From assembly GCA_016936695.1 (NCBI GenBank), contig JAFGXK010000194.1, positions 1 to 11,668 on the forward strand: 11,668 nucleotides of DNA, in the 5' to 3' direction. The translations under genes were made by a program, and so were the position numbers. Numbering within the stretch: the stretch's first letter is position 1; each line of letters starts with the position of its first letter. Shown here piece after piece: positions 1 to 7,153 of this stretch. Under the pieces are notes generated by a model that ran no database searches, was not told the DNA's origin, and saw nothing but the letters and a program-made list of their open reading frames with translations. This DNA is from Bacteroidales bacterium (GTDB taxonomy: Bacteria; Bacteroidota; Bacteroidia; Bacteroidales; VadinHA17).

Positions 1-62
1 GCTAGAAAAACGAAGAAAATTAAGTAAATATTGCGGAAAACCAGATAAGACAGTAAAGATAA

Positions 63-869
63 TCAGGAGAGTATCCTGTCATAAAAATCATTATAGGTAT
101 CGAGGTATACTGCTTCGTCCTGGAATGGAAGCACCGGCTTGCCTATTGAAGTGAGGTGTTTTTTAAGTTCAGGGTTTATCTCCTCGCTGCCGACGATGAC
201 TGCATCGGAATATTTTATTGCCAGTTTCGAGATGTTTATGAAATCGGGGGTTTTAATTAGTTTGAGGCTTTCGCCGTCAATCCCGTCATATCTCAGCTTA
301 TCGGCGAAATTAGTCCTGAATGGAACCTTGAAATCATTGTTGTAAACTGAATAGATGATCTTGTAATTATGGAACAGGGGATCATCATTGTAGATGCTTC
401 TGAGATATACCGGAACGAGAGAGGTCATCCATCCGTGGCAATGAACAAGGTCGGGAGCCCATCTCAGTTTTTTCACCGTTTCAATAACTCCCCGGGCAAA
501 GAAGAGGGCGCGTTCGTCATTATCCTCGAATTCACGACCTGCCGCATCGTTTACCGTATGTTTCCGCTGGAAATAATCATCATTGTCGATAAAGTAGACC
601 TGCATCCGGGCCGACTGGATTGATGCGACCTTTATAATAAGAGGGTGATCGGTATCGTCTATGATCAGATTCATCCCGGAAAGCCTTATCACTTCATGCA
701 GCTGGTTCCTTCTTTCATTGATACTTCCATACCTTGGCATGAAGGTCCTGATTTCCTTTCCCCTTTCCTGAATGCCCTGCGGAAGATATCTTCCTATCTT
801 CGATAACTTGGTTTCATTTAAATATGGTGTTATCTCCTGCGAGATGAACAGTACTTTTTTGCTTTCCAT
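63..869 (-). CDS. Solo GT5 glycogen/starch-synthase-like catalytic domain protein
   Basis: This 268-residue protein resembles the N-terminal (GT5) domain of ADP-glucose-type glycogen/starch synthases. Seen: a synthase-like N terminus (VLFISQEITPYL, residues 6-17), a small-residue-rich early helix, MPRYG at 44-48, and WAPDLVHCHGW at 137-147, which matches the WxPDxVHxHxW segment of GlgA. Full GlgA is about 480 residues with a second Rossmann domain carrying the catalytic Glu and phosphate-binding Arg/Lys; that domain is absent and the frame ends with a clean TGA. The nucleotide-sugar loop KTGGL is replaced by N18-E-T-K-L22, losing the conserved Lys. Short versions like this are, from my knowledge, common in Bacteroidota and often labelled glycogen synthase, so this is probably not a recent truncation. 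Catalytic activity is doubtful; a regulatory or partner role is inference. The ATG at 869 has a good GGGAGAG ribosome site 3 bases upstream. It is divergent from panC. Confidence 0.85.
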   Translation of the reverse strand: MESKKVLFISQEITPYLNETKLSKIGRYLPQGIQERGKEIRTFMPRYGSINERRNQLHEVIRLSGMNLIIDDTDHPLIIKVASIQSARMQVYFIDNDDYFQRKHTVNDAAGREFEDNDERALFFARGVIETVKKLRWAPDLVHCHGWMTSLVPVYLRSIYNDDPLFHNYKIIYSVYNNDFKVPFRTNFADKLRYDGIDGESLKLIKTPDFINISKLAIKYSDAVIVGSEEINPELKKHLTSIGKPVLPFQDEAVYLDTYNDFYDRILS

Positions 870-904
870 TTACTCTCCCGGATATGCCATTCCTTAACAA
901 AGTG

Positions 905-938
905 CAAAGATAATAATAAAAAATGACAATATAATCAA
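905..938 (-). promoter_or_regulatory. Bacteroidota-type promoter for the GT5-like gene
   Basis: On the minus strand TATCTTTG (905-912) fits the Bacteroidota -7 consensus TAnnTTTG exactly and is followed by CAC. A TTG at 936-938 lies 23 bases upstream and could be the -33 element, at the upper end of the usual spacing. Transcription would start near 898 and give a leader of roughly 30 bases containing the GGGAGAG ribosome site. The rest of the 870-1042 intergenic region holds the opposing panC promoter and no other gene that I can see. Confidence 0.6.
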
Positions 939-1017
939 CACATTGGATAAGCATTCTCCCCGACTTTCGTATATATTTTATTTCCTGCCTCCCGGCACCA
1001 TTTATTTTATTTTCTTT

Positions 1018-1025
1018 TAGGTTTG
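1018..1025 (+). promoter_or_regulatory. Candidate -7 box for panC
   Basis: TAGGTTTG followed by C matches the Bacteroidota -7 consensus TAnnTTTG and lies 17 bases before the panC ATG. No convincing -33 TTTG is visible at the expected distance, and the leader would be only about 10 bases, so this is tentative. Confidence 0.4.
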
Positions 1026-1042
1026 CAAAAAATATTTGTTTT

Positions 1043-1900
1043 ATGGAAACAGTCCGGACCGTTCGTAAGCTTCGCACGGCACTCAGGTCGGCAAAGTTGT
1101 CGCCTGTGGGGTTTGTGCCAACCATGGGTGCGCTTCACAAGGGGCACCTGTCGCTGGTAAGTAATGCAACGGAGAGCTGTCCGGTTGTTGTAGTAAGTAT
1201 CTTTGTCAACCCGACCCAGTTCAACGACAGGAACGATCTGAAAAATTATCCCCGTACACCGGAAAGCGATCTTGATTTGCTTAGAGGTGTGATGAGGGAA
1301 AGGGATATTGTTTTCATGCCGGAGGACAAGGAGATCTATCCGGAGGAGGACAGCCGCGACTTCCGGTTCGGGAACCTCGACAATGTTATGGAAGCGCTTC
1401 ACAGGCCGGGTCACTTCAATGGGGTTGCTCAGGTAGTAAGCAGACTTTTTGACATTGTGAAGCCGGACAAGGCCTGGTTCGGACAGAAGGACTTCCAGCA
1501 GCTTGCAGTGATAAGGGAACTGGTTAAACAAACGGGAAACAAGGTGGAAATTATAGGCAATCCCATTATCAGGGAGGATGACGGGCTTGCAATGAGCAGC
1601 CGAAACCGGCTTCTTGATCCGGAACTCAGGGCAAAAGCCGGAATAATTTATTCAGCGCTCTCCGATGCTGCCATCATGATTATGGATAACGATATTCCGG
1701 CCATCAGGGAACATGTAATAAAGAAAATAGAAAATGCCGGAGGCTTCAGCGTCGAATACTATGAAATTGCCGACGACATTGAGCTGAAACCGCTGCACAC
1801 GAAAAATGAAATGGAAAGGGGGAAACGATATTACGGATGCATTGCGGTGAAAGCCGGGAACATCAGGTTGATAGATAATGTCGAATTACCGGTGATGTGA
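1043..1900 (+). CDS. panC: Pantoate--beta-alanine ligase (pantothenate synthetase)
   Basis: PanC joins pantoate and beta-alanine using ATP, via a pantoyl-adenylate, to make pantothenate, the precursor of CoA; it is a cytoplasmic enzyme. The 285-residue product is normal family length (about 280). Seen: PTMGALHKGH at 26-35 with the HIGH-type nucleotide-binding histidines H32 and H35, VNPTQF at 55-60, the RPGHFNGV segment at 121-128, KPDKAWFGQKDFQQ at 140-153 and the KMSKS-like loop MSSRN at 184-188. These are the ATP- and pantoate-binding segments of the family, and none is damaged. The ATG at 1043 fits the family N terminus; no Shine-Dalgarno is evident in the T/A-rich leader. panD follows after a 51-base gap that carries its own -7 box, so the two may be transcribed together or separately. 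No panB is in the window. Confidence 0.98.
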   Translation: METVRTVRKLRTALRSAKLSPVGFVPTMGALHKGHLSLVSNATESCPVVVVSIFVNPTQFNDRNDLKNYPRTPESDLDLLRGVMRERDIVFMPEDKEIYPEEDSRDFRFGNLDNVMEALHRPGHFNGVAQVVSRLFDIVKPDKAWFGQKDFQQLAVIRELVKQTGNKVEIIGNPIIREDDGLAMSSRNRLLDPELRAKAGIIYSALSDAAIMIMDNDIPAIREHVIKKIENAGGFSVEYYEIADDIELKPLHTKNEMERGKRYYGCIAVKAGNIRLIDNVELPVM

Positions 1901-1913
1901 ATCAAAAGGTTAT

Positions 1914-1921
1914 TAACTTTG
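1914..1921 (+). promoter_or_regulatory. Candidate -7 box for panD
   Basis: TAACTTTG followed by CAC is an exact match to TAnnTTTG in the panC-panD gap, 30 bases before the panD ATG. The implied transcript would start near 1928. No clear -33 element is seen upstream, which would fall at the very end of panC. It suggests that panD, the membrane gene and radA can be expressed independently of panC. Confidence 0.5.
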
Positions 1922-1951
1922 CACCCAGTAACAACTAATCGACTTCACAGA

Positions 1952-2302
1952 ATGCATATTGAAGTGCTTAAATCCAAGATCCACAGGGTGAAGGTCACCG
2001 AAGCCAACCTTAACTATATGGGAAGCATCACCATTGACGAGGATCTTATGGACGCCGCCGGTCTTATAGAGAATGAGAAGGTTCTGGTCGTCAATGTCAA
2101 TAATGGTGAAAGGCTCGATACCTACGTCATCAGGGGAGAAAGGGGATCGGGCATAATAAGCCTCAACGGCGCTGCTGCCCGAAAAGCTCAGATTGACGAC
2201 ATCCTGCTGATAATGTCATTTGCATCAATGGATTTTGAGGAGGCAAAAAAATTCCGGCCACGTATCATTTTCCCCGATGCCAGTACAAATAAACTGATCT
2301 GA
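1952..2302 (+). CDS. panD: Aspartate 1-decarboxylase, self-cleaving pyruvoyl enzyme
   Basis: PanD decarboxylates L-aspartate to beta-alanine, the second substrate of PanC. It is made as an inactive proenzyme that cuts itself at Gly-Ser to form the pyruvoyl cofactor. From the ATG at 1952 the product is 116 residues. The cleavage site G24-S25 lies in YMGSITID, and K9, R54, Y58 and N72 occupy the positions of the known E. coli active-site residues, so the enzyme should be fully functional. The frame is open back to a TTG at 1919, but that would add 11 residues absent from the family, and the TTG overlaps the -7 box at 1914-1921, so it would not be in the mRNA. The ATG at 1952 gives the usual N terminus (MHIEVLKSKIHRVKVT). 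The stop is 2 bases before the next start, indicating co-transcription. Confidence 0.97.
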   Translation: MHIEVLKSKIHRVKVTEANLNYMGSITIDEDLMDAAGLIENEKVLVVNVNNGERLDTYVIRGERGSGIISLNGAAARKAQIDDILLIMSFASMDFEEAKKFRPRIIFPDASTNKLI

Positions 2303-2304
2303 GC

Positions 2305-3321
2305 TTGAGGAAGACATTAATACAGGCCGCCAAAGTCATTGCATTTCTGGCTGCAGGCATCCTGCTTCTTTGGATTGCTTTCAGGACTGTTGATTTTGAA
2401 TCGCTCAAGGAGAGCCTTGTCGGCGCAAATTATCAATGGCTGATAGTATCCATTTTTTTCGGGCTTATAGCTTACCTCAGCAGGGCTCGAAGGTGGATGA
2501 TCCTGATCAATCCCCTCGGATATCATCCCGGATTCGGGAACACCTTTCATTCGATGATCATGGGATACCTGGCAAACCTTGCCCTTCCCAGGGTCGGTGA
2601 GATTACGAGATGCGTGACTCTCGGCAAAAAGGAAAACATCCCTGTCGACCAGCTGGTGGGAACAGTAGTACTTGAACGTACCATCGACCTGCTTTCAATG
2701 CTTGTCATCATGTTCGGCGTATTCTTTACAAGCGGATCGAAGATCAGGGACTACCTGAACGAGGCAATCATGGTGCCTTTCAGGGAGAAAGTGCTTTCTT
2801 CATTCGGTTCAACCTGGATACTCTGGGCGATCTTCATAACTTTGTCAGTTTTCTCGCTTTACCTGTTGATCCGGTATAAAAAGAAACTCCGGACGATACG
2901 TTTCTTCTCGAAGATGTTCGATATTGCCAAAGGGGTTATCAACGGATTCCGGACTATTCTCAGGCTTAAAAGAGGCTGGGAATTCATATTTCACACAATA
3001 CTAATCTGGTTCAGCTATGCAATGATGACCTGGGTTGTAGTATTCAGTCTTGAAAGCACCTCGCATCTGTCATTCGGGAACTCTCTCTTCATCCTTGTCA
3101 TTGGAAGTCTGGCAATGTCGGCGCCGGTTCAGGGAGGCATGGGTGCCTTCCATTATTTTGTGTCAAGGGGAATCGCTTTCGTCGAAGGTGTAAGCATCGA
3201 GGACGCCTCGGCTTATGCCATTCTCACCCATGAATCGCAGCTTCTTCTTGTTCTGGTGCTTGGAGGACTGGCGTTCTGGGTGCTCTCAGGAAGGAACCGA
3301 AAAGAAATAAATGATGGCTAA
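2305..3321 (+). CDS. Flippase-like integral membrane protein (YbhN/MprF N-terminal, AglD family)
   Basis: This 338-residue protein is very hydrophobic, with about seven or eight membrane segments (approximately residues 11-27, 45-59, 80-95, 128-142, 170-190, 228-248, 260-275 and 310-327). Motifs typical of the lysylphosphatidylglycerol synthase transmembrane/UPF0104 family are visible: SRARRW at 59-64, NLALPRVGEITR at 91-102, LERTIDLL at 123-130 and PVQGGMGAFHYF at 274-285. The family includes the lipid-flipping part of MprF and AglD; the soluble aminoacyl-transferase part of MprF is absent. Its lipid substrate cannot be told from sequence, and a transport role is inferred from the family. 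The start is TTG at 2305: no ATG or GTG precedes the first membrane segment, and the TTG is followed by a fitting M-R-K-T leader. It begins 2 bases after panD and ends 11 bases inside radA. Confidence 0.88.
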   Translation: MRKTLIQAAKVIAFLAAGILLLWIAFRTVDFESLKESLVGANYQWLIVSIFFGLIAYLSRARRWMILINPLGYHPGFGNTFHSMIMGYLANLALPRVGEITRCVTLGKKENIPVDQLVGTVVLERTIDLLSMLVIMFGVFFTSGSKIRDYLNEAIMVPFREKVLSSFGSTWILWAIFITLSVFSLYLLIRYKKKLRTIRFFSKMFDIAKGVINGFRTILRLKRGWEFIFHTILIWFSYAMMTWVVVFSLESTSHLSFGNSLFILVIGSLAMSAPVQGGMGAFHYFVSRGIAFVEGVSIEDASAYAILTHESQLLLVLVLGGLAFWVLSGRNRKEINDG

Positions 3322-4675
3322 GCCAAAGACAGTTTTCGTTTGCCAGAATTGCGGGGCGGAGTCCCCGAAATGGATAGGGAAATGTCCTGTATGCAAGGAA
3401 TGGAACACCTACCACGAAGAAATCATTGCGCCAGTCTCTACGCATGAAAGGACCTATCTTCAGGGGATGGGGAAAAAAAAGCCCGAGCTTCTCATCAATG
3501 TCAGTTCTGATGAGCAGAACAGGCAGAAGACAGGTGTTGCCGAGCTCGACAGGTTGCTTGGAGGCGGCATAGTTCCCGGATCGCTTATCCTGCTCGGGGG
3601 CGAACCGGGAGTCGGCAAATCGACACTTGCGCTGCAGATTGCTCTTGCGCTTGCAGAGAAAAAGGTTCTTTACGTTTCAGGAGAGGAAAGTGAGGAACAG
3701 ATCAGTCTCAGGGCCAAAAGGATAAAGAAAGCAAATCCGGCCTGCTATATTTACAGCGAGACCGACCTCGAGAATATTCTTGTCCAGGCAGACAACATTA
3801 AACCGGAACTCATAATAGTTGATTCGATCCAGACCATTCATACTGGGATACTCGATTCCTCAGCCGGAACCGTTTCGCAGGTAAGGGAATGTTCAGCCAG
3901 TCTTCTCAAGTATTCAAAGATTACCGGGACCCCGGTTATTCTGATCGGACATATAACAAAGGACGGCACACTTGCAGGGCCGAAAGTACTGGAACATATA
4001 GTGGATGTAGTTCTCTACTTCGAGGGTGACAACAATTACATATACCGTCTGCTGAGGTCGGTGAAGAACAGGTTTGGCTCAACTTCGGAGCTTGCCATAT
4101 TCGAGATGGCCGGCGACGGACTGAGGGAAGTGGCCAATCCTTCGGAGATGTTCATCAATCAGCACGACGATCAGCTGAGCGGCATCTCAATAGCAGCAAC
4201 CATCGATGGGATCAGGCCTTTTCTCATAGAGACCCAGGCTCTGGTTAGCAGCGCTGTTTACGGGACACCGCAGCGAAGTTCAACGGGCTTCGACATACGC
4301 CGGCTCAACATGCTTCTGGCAGTTCTCGAAAAGAGGGCAGGTTTCAGGCTGGGTGTAAAGGATGTGTTCCTTAACATCACCGGAGGCATAAAAGTGGATG
4401 ATCCGGCAATTGACCTTGCGGTTATCACCTCCGTTCTGTCGTCAAACCTCGATATCCCTGTAGGAAAGGATGTCTGTTGTTCCGGGGAGGTCGGGCTCTC
4501 AGGTGAGATAAGACCTGTCTCACGGGTGGAGCAAAGGATCAGGGAAGCGTCCAAAATGGGATTCAGGAGGATTTACATCTCCAGGTTCCACAGAAACCTG
4601 TCGGTAAAAGGGCTTGATATCGAGATTATACCTGTCGGCAAGGTGGAAGAACTTGTAAGGTCGCTCTTCAGCTGA
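3311..4675 (+). CDS. radA: DNA repair protein RadA (Sms), branch-migration ATPase
   Basis: RadA is a RecA-like hexameric ATPase that drives branch migration of recombination intermediates and helps RecA-dependent repair. The product has 454 residues, normal for the family. In order: a C4 zinc finger (C11, C14, C25, C28); Walker A GEPGVGKST at 97-105; Walker B LIIVDSIQT at 167-175; the RadA-specific KNRFG motif at 252-256; and a Lon-protease-like C-terminal domain from about 290 to the end containing DPAIDLA at 364-370. In the RadA family this last domain is structural rather than proteolytic. Two ATGs stand in tandem at 3311 and 3314; the second gives the more usual M-A-K-P-K start. The start overlaps the end of the upstream membrane gene by 11 bases, so translation is probably coupled. 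The stop lies only 6 bases from that of the convergent PBP gene, with no obvious hairpin between them. Confidence 0.97.
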   Translation: MMAKPKTVFVCQNCGAESPKWIGKCPVCKEWNTYHEEIIAPVSTHERTYLQGMGKKKPELLINVSSDEQNRQKTGVAELDRLLGGGIVPGSLILLGGEPGVGKSTLALQIALALAEKKVLYVSGEESEEQISLRAKRIKKANPACYIYSETDLENILVQADNIKPELIIVDSIQTIHTGILDSSAGTVSQVRECSASLLKYSKITGTPVILIGHITKDGTLAGPKVLEHIVDVVLYFEGDNNYIYRLLRSVKNRFGSTSELAIFEMAGDGLREVANPSEMFINQHDDQLSGISIAATIDGIRPFLIETQALVSSAVYGTPQRSSTGFDIRRLNMLLAVLEKRAGFRLGVKDVFLNITGGIKVDDPAIDLAVITSVLSSNLDIPVGKDVCCSGEVGLSGEIRPVSRVEQRIREASKMGFRRIYISRFHRNLSVKGLDIEIIPVGKVEELVRSLFS

Positions 4676-4681
4676 CTCCGA

Positions 4682-7033
4682 TTAATATCTTTCCCTGATA
4701 TATCCGCCTCTTCTGGAGCTTTCTCTCTTTGCCTTATCGCAATCGAGTTCGATACTGAAATTGGCAGGGCGTTCAAACTCATCTGACTGCATCGCGGCGA
4801 ACAGCGGGTCGTTGTACAACTTCTTCAGGAAGATACCGAACACCGGGAGCGACATTGCAGCTCCCTGTCCTTCGCTGAGAGTCTCGAAATGAATTGACTG
4901 GTCTTCCCATCCGCTCCACACCCCCCCGACAAGATTTGGGGTGACTCCCATGAACCATCCGTTGGCATTGTTCTGAGTGGTTCCCGTTTTGCCTCCGATC
5001 TGATTCAGCATAAGATAGGGTTCTCTTCTGAGCCTGTTGCCGGAACCTATCAGTACCACCCCCTGGAGCAGGTCAAGCATAAGGTAAGCCTGTTCCTCGC
5101 TAAGGACCTCTTCAATCTGCTGGGTAAACCTCGAGACCACATTTCCGTTCTTATCCTCAATGCGGGTGACGTACAGGGGTCTGGTATAAACACCCCTGTT
5201 GGCATAGGTGGAATAGGCGCCCACCATCTCCTCGAGCTTGATATCAGAGGTTCCCAGGAATATTGATGGGACAGGATCGATGAAGCTTCTGACACCCATT
5301 CTCTTCATCAGGTCTACAACTGCCGAGGGTCTGAACATCTGCATCACCCAGGCCGAGATATAATTTTCGGACTGGGCCAGTCCCCATTTGAGGGTTACCA
5401 TCTTGCCATGATATTCCTTGGGCCCTGAGCTTCTTGGTATCCATGGCACCGAGTCGCCGGGGAGATCGAACGAACGCGGGATATTCTCCACCTCATCGCA
5501 TGGAGTGTAGCCATTCTGCATGGCAACAGTATAAAGGAAGGGCTTGATTGTACTTCCAACCTGTTTTCTCTGCTGGGTTACGGCATCCCATTTGAAATAC
5601 CTGAAGTCGGGTCCTCCGACATAAGCCTTTATATGTCCCGAATGCGGATCCTCGACAAGAAATGAAGAGCGGATGAAATACTTGTAATACCGGACCGAGT
5701 CGTAAGGTGTCATGATAGTATCAACCTCTCCTCTCCACGAAAAAACCTTCATGGGTACTTCGGTGTTGAAGGCAAGCATAATTGAATCCTCGGGTACGCC
5801 CCTTGCCCTCATCATAATATATCTTTCACTGTCCTTTACCGACCTCATTATCAGGTCATCCACCTGTTTTTTAGAAATATCATTGGAGTATGGAGGGTTT
5901 CTGAAATCCTTTGCCCGTTTAAGAAATCCGGGCTGAACATCCTTTGACAGGTGTTCAGTAACTGCCTCCTCGGCATACTTCTGCATCCGGGAGTTGATGG
6001 TGGTATAAATTTTCAGGCCGTCCTTGTAGATATCGTAGTTTGAACCGTCGGGCTTTTTGTTCTTGTTGCACCAGCCGTAAAGAGGGTTGTTGTTCCATTC
6101 CCACAGAGCATCCTCGTATGAAGATTCCCTTTCATACCTGTTACGGTCAGGCTCAGGTCTTCTCATTATATTCCTCAGATACTCCCTGAAATAGGTTGCC
6201 AGTCCTGTATTATGGTCTTCAATACTGAAATCGAGTTCGATCGGGAGAATTTTAAGGGAATCGGCTGTCCGGGGATGCAGATAGCCGTATTTTGCCATCT
6301 GGGATAACACTATGTTTCTTCTGGCGAGCATTCTCTCGGGAAATCTCCTGGGATTGTATGCACTGGAATTCTTTAGCATTCCTATCAGGACAGCTGCCTC
6401 CTCAACCTTAAGGGAATCAGGTGTAGTATTAAAATAGACCCTTGCAGCCGATCTTATTCCTATAGCCTGATAAAGGAAGTCGTATTTATTAAGGTACATG
6501 GCAATGATTTCCTCCTTGGTATAGCTCCTTTCCAGCTTCACAGCCGTCTGCCATTCCTTGAACTTGGATACTCCAAGCCTTATCTGCCGGGTTATTCTGG
6601 ACACCTTTGCGGTATCGCGCGGATAGAGGTTTTTAGCAAGCTGTTGTGTTATGGTGCTTCCACCTCCGGTATTCTGTCCGAGCATTATTGTGCGGATGAT
6701 AGCCCTTCCAAGCCCCCTGATGTCAATTCCCGAATGCCTGTAATACCTTATGTCTTCAGTGGCAATGAGGGCATCGACGAGATAGGGTGAGAGATCCTTG
6801 AAATCGGTCCAGGTACGGTTTTCTATGCTGATTTTACCCAGAAGCACCCCGTCCTCGGAATACACTTCAGCCGCCAGGTTATATTCGGGATTCTCGAGTT
6901 CGGTGAACGACGGCATGGGTCCCAGTTTTCCTCGCGATATGAGTACAAACAGGATTACAGTAATAATGAATGGTATCGAAAAGATCGACCAGAACCAGAT
7001 CAGGTATTTCCTGTTTGTTGATTCACCTTTCAT
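4682..7033 (-). CDS. mrcA: Class A penicillin-binding protein 1A (glycosyltransferase/transpeptidase)
   Basis: A bifunctional cell-wall synthase anchored in the inner membrane: the GT51 domain polymerises lipid II into glycan and the transpeptidase domain cross-links stem peptides. Numbered from the ATG at 7033 (783 residues): a short cytoplasmic tail and one membrane anchor at about 11-32; GT51 motifs EDIRYYRHSGID (92-103, catalytic E93) and GGGSTITQQLAKNL (123-136); then a long linker of about 180 residues; then the transpeptidase motifs S494-x-x-K497 (STIK), S555-E-N557 and KTGTT at 682-686. All catalytic residues are present. The tail is basic (Arg/Lys/Ser-rich). The frame is open to a TTG at 7054, but that codon sits inside a perfect -7 box, so the ATG at 7033 is the better start. 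It is divergent from topA and convergent with radA. The symbol follows the PBP1A class; ponA is also used. Confidence 0.95.
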   Translation of the reverse strand: MKGESTNRKYLIWFWSIFSIPFIITVILFVLISRGKLGPMPSFTELENPEYNLAAEVYSEDGVLLGKISIENRTWTDFKDLSPYLVDALIATEDIRYYRHSGIDIRGLGRAIIRTIMLGQNTGGGSTITQQLAKNLYPRDTAKVSRITRQIRLGVSKFKEWQTAVKLERSYTKEEIIAMYLNKYDFLYQAIGIRSAARVYFNTTPDSLKVEEAAVLIGMLKNSSAYNPRRFPERMLARRNIVLSQMAKYGYLHPRTADSLKILPIELDFSIEDHNTGLATYFREYLRNIMRRPEPDRNRYERESSYEDALWEWNNNPLYGWCNKNKKPDGSNYDIYKDGLKIYTTINSRMQKYAEEAVTEHLSKDVQPGFLKRAKDFRNPPYSNDISKKQVDDLIMRSVKDSERYIMMRARGVPEDSIMLAFNTEVPMKVFSWRGEVDTIMTPYDSVRYYKYFIRSSFLVEDPHSGHIKAYVGGPDFRYFKWDAVTQQRKQVGSTIKPFLYTVAMQNGYTPCDEVENIPRSFDLPGDSVPWIPRSSGPKEYHGKMVTLKWGLAQSENYISAWVMQMFRPSAVVDLMKRMGVRSFIDPVPSIFLGTSDIKLEEMVGAYSTYANRGVYTRPLYVTRIEDKNGNVVSRFTQQIEEVLSEEQAYLMLDLLQGVVLIGSGNRLRREPYLMLNQIGGKTGTTQNNANGWFMGVTPNLVGGVWSGWEDQSIHFETLSEGQGAAMSLPVFGIFLKKLYNDPLFAAMQSDEFERPANFSIELDCDKAKRESSRRGGYIRERY

Positions 7034-7051
7034 TAGCTTCAACAGTTTGCC

Positions 7052-7059
7052 CAAAAATA
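7052..7059 (-). promoter_or_regulatory. Candidate -7 box for the PBP1A gene
   Basis: On the minus strand TATTTTTG matches TAnnTTTG exactly, 18 bases before the ATG at 7033. The -33 region is weak, with no TTTG at 17-23 bases. The box covers the alternative TTG start at 7054, which argues against that start. Confidence 0.45.
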
Positions 7060-7088
7060 GTAATTAATAAAGAATCTTAACCGATTAT

Positions 7089-7120
7089 TTTGAAGATTGG
7101 GACCTAAATGATTTACTTTG
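7089..7120 (+). promoter_or_regulatory. Candidate promoter for topA
   Basis: TTTG at 7089-7092 (-33) and TTACTTTG at 7113-7120 (-7, one mismatch to TAnnTTTG) are separated by 20 bases, the normal Bacteroidota spacing. Transcription would begin near 7127, about 27 bases before the ATG at 7154. It shares the 120-base divergent region (7034-7153) with the PBP promoter. Confidence 0.45.
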
Positions 7121-7153
7121 TCGTGTTTTTTGAATGAGCTAAACCAATCCTGC

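Noticed and set aside
1..62. Possible promoter (minus-strand TATCTTTA at 54-61) for a gene beyond the left edge
   Set aside because: It has one mismatch in the -7 box and no -33 element, and too little sequence remains to see a gene. A DUF4270-type neighbour is only a guess from memory of other Bacteroidales.
63..869. Calling the GT5-like gene a recent pseudogene of glgA
   Set aside because: The frame is intact with good promoter and ribosome signals, and the length fits a known short form in Bacteroidota, so decay is not supported.
1007..1531. Long minus-strand frame opposite panC
   Set aside because: It is a shadow of panC, has no recognisable domain, and panC is unambiguous on the other strand.
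1919..1951. N-terminal extension of panD from TTG 1919
   Set aside because: It adds 11 residues not found in the family and the TTG is part of a -7 box.
7034..7054. Seven-residue N-terminal extension of the PBP from TTG 7054
   Set aside because: The TTG lies within an exact TAnnTTTG match, so transcription should begin downstream of it; the ATG at 7033 is close and adequate.
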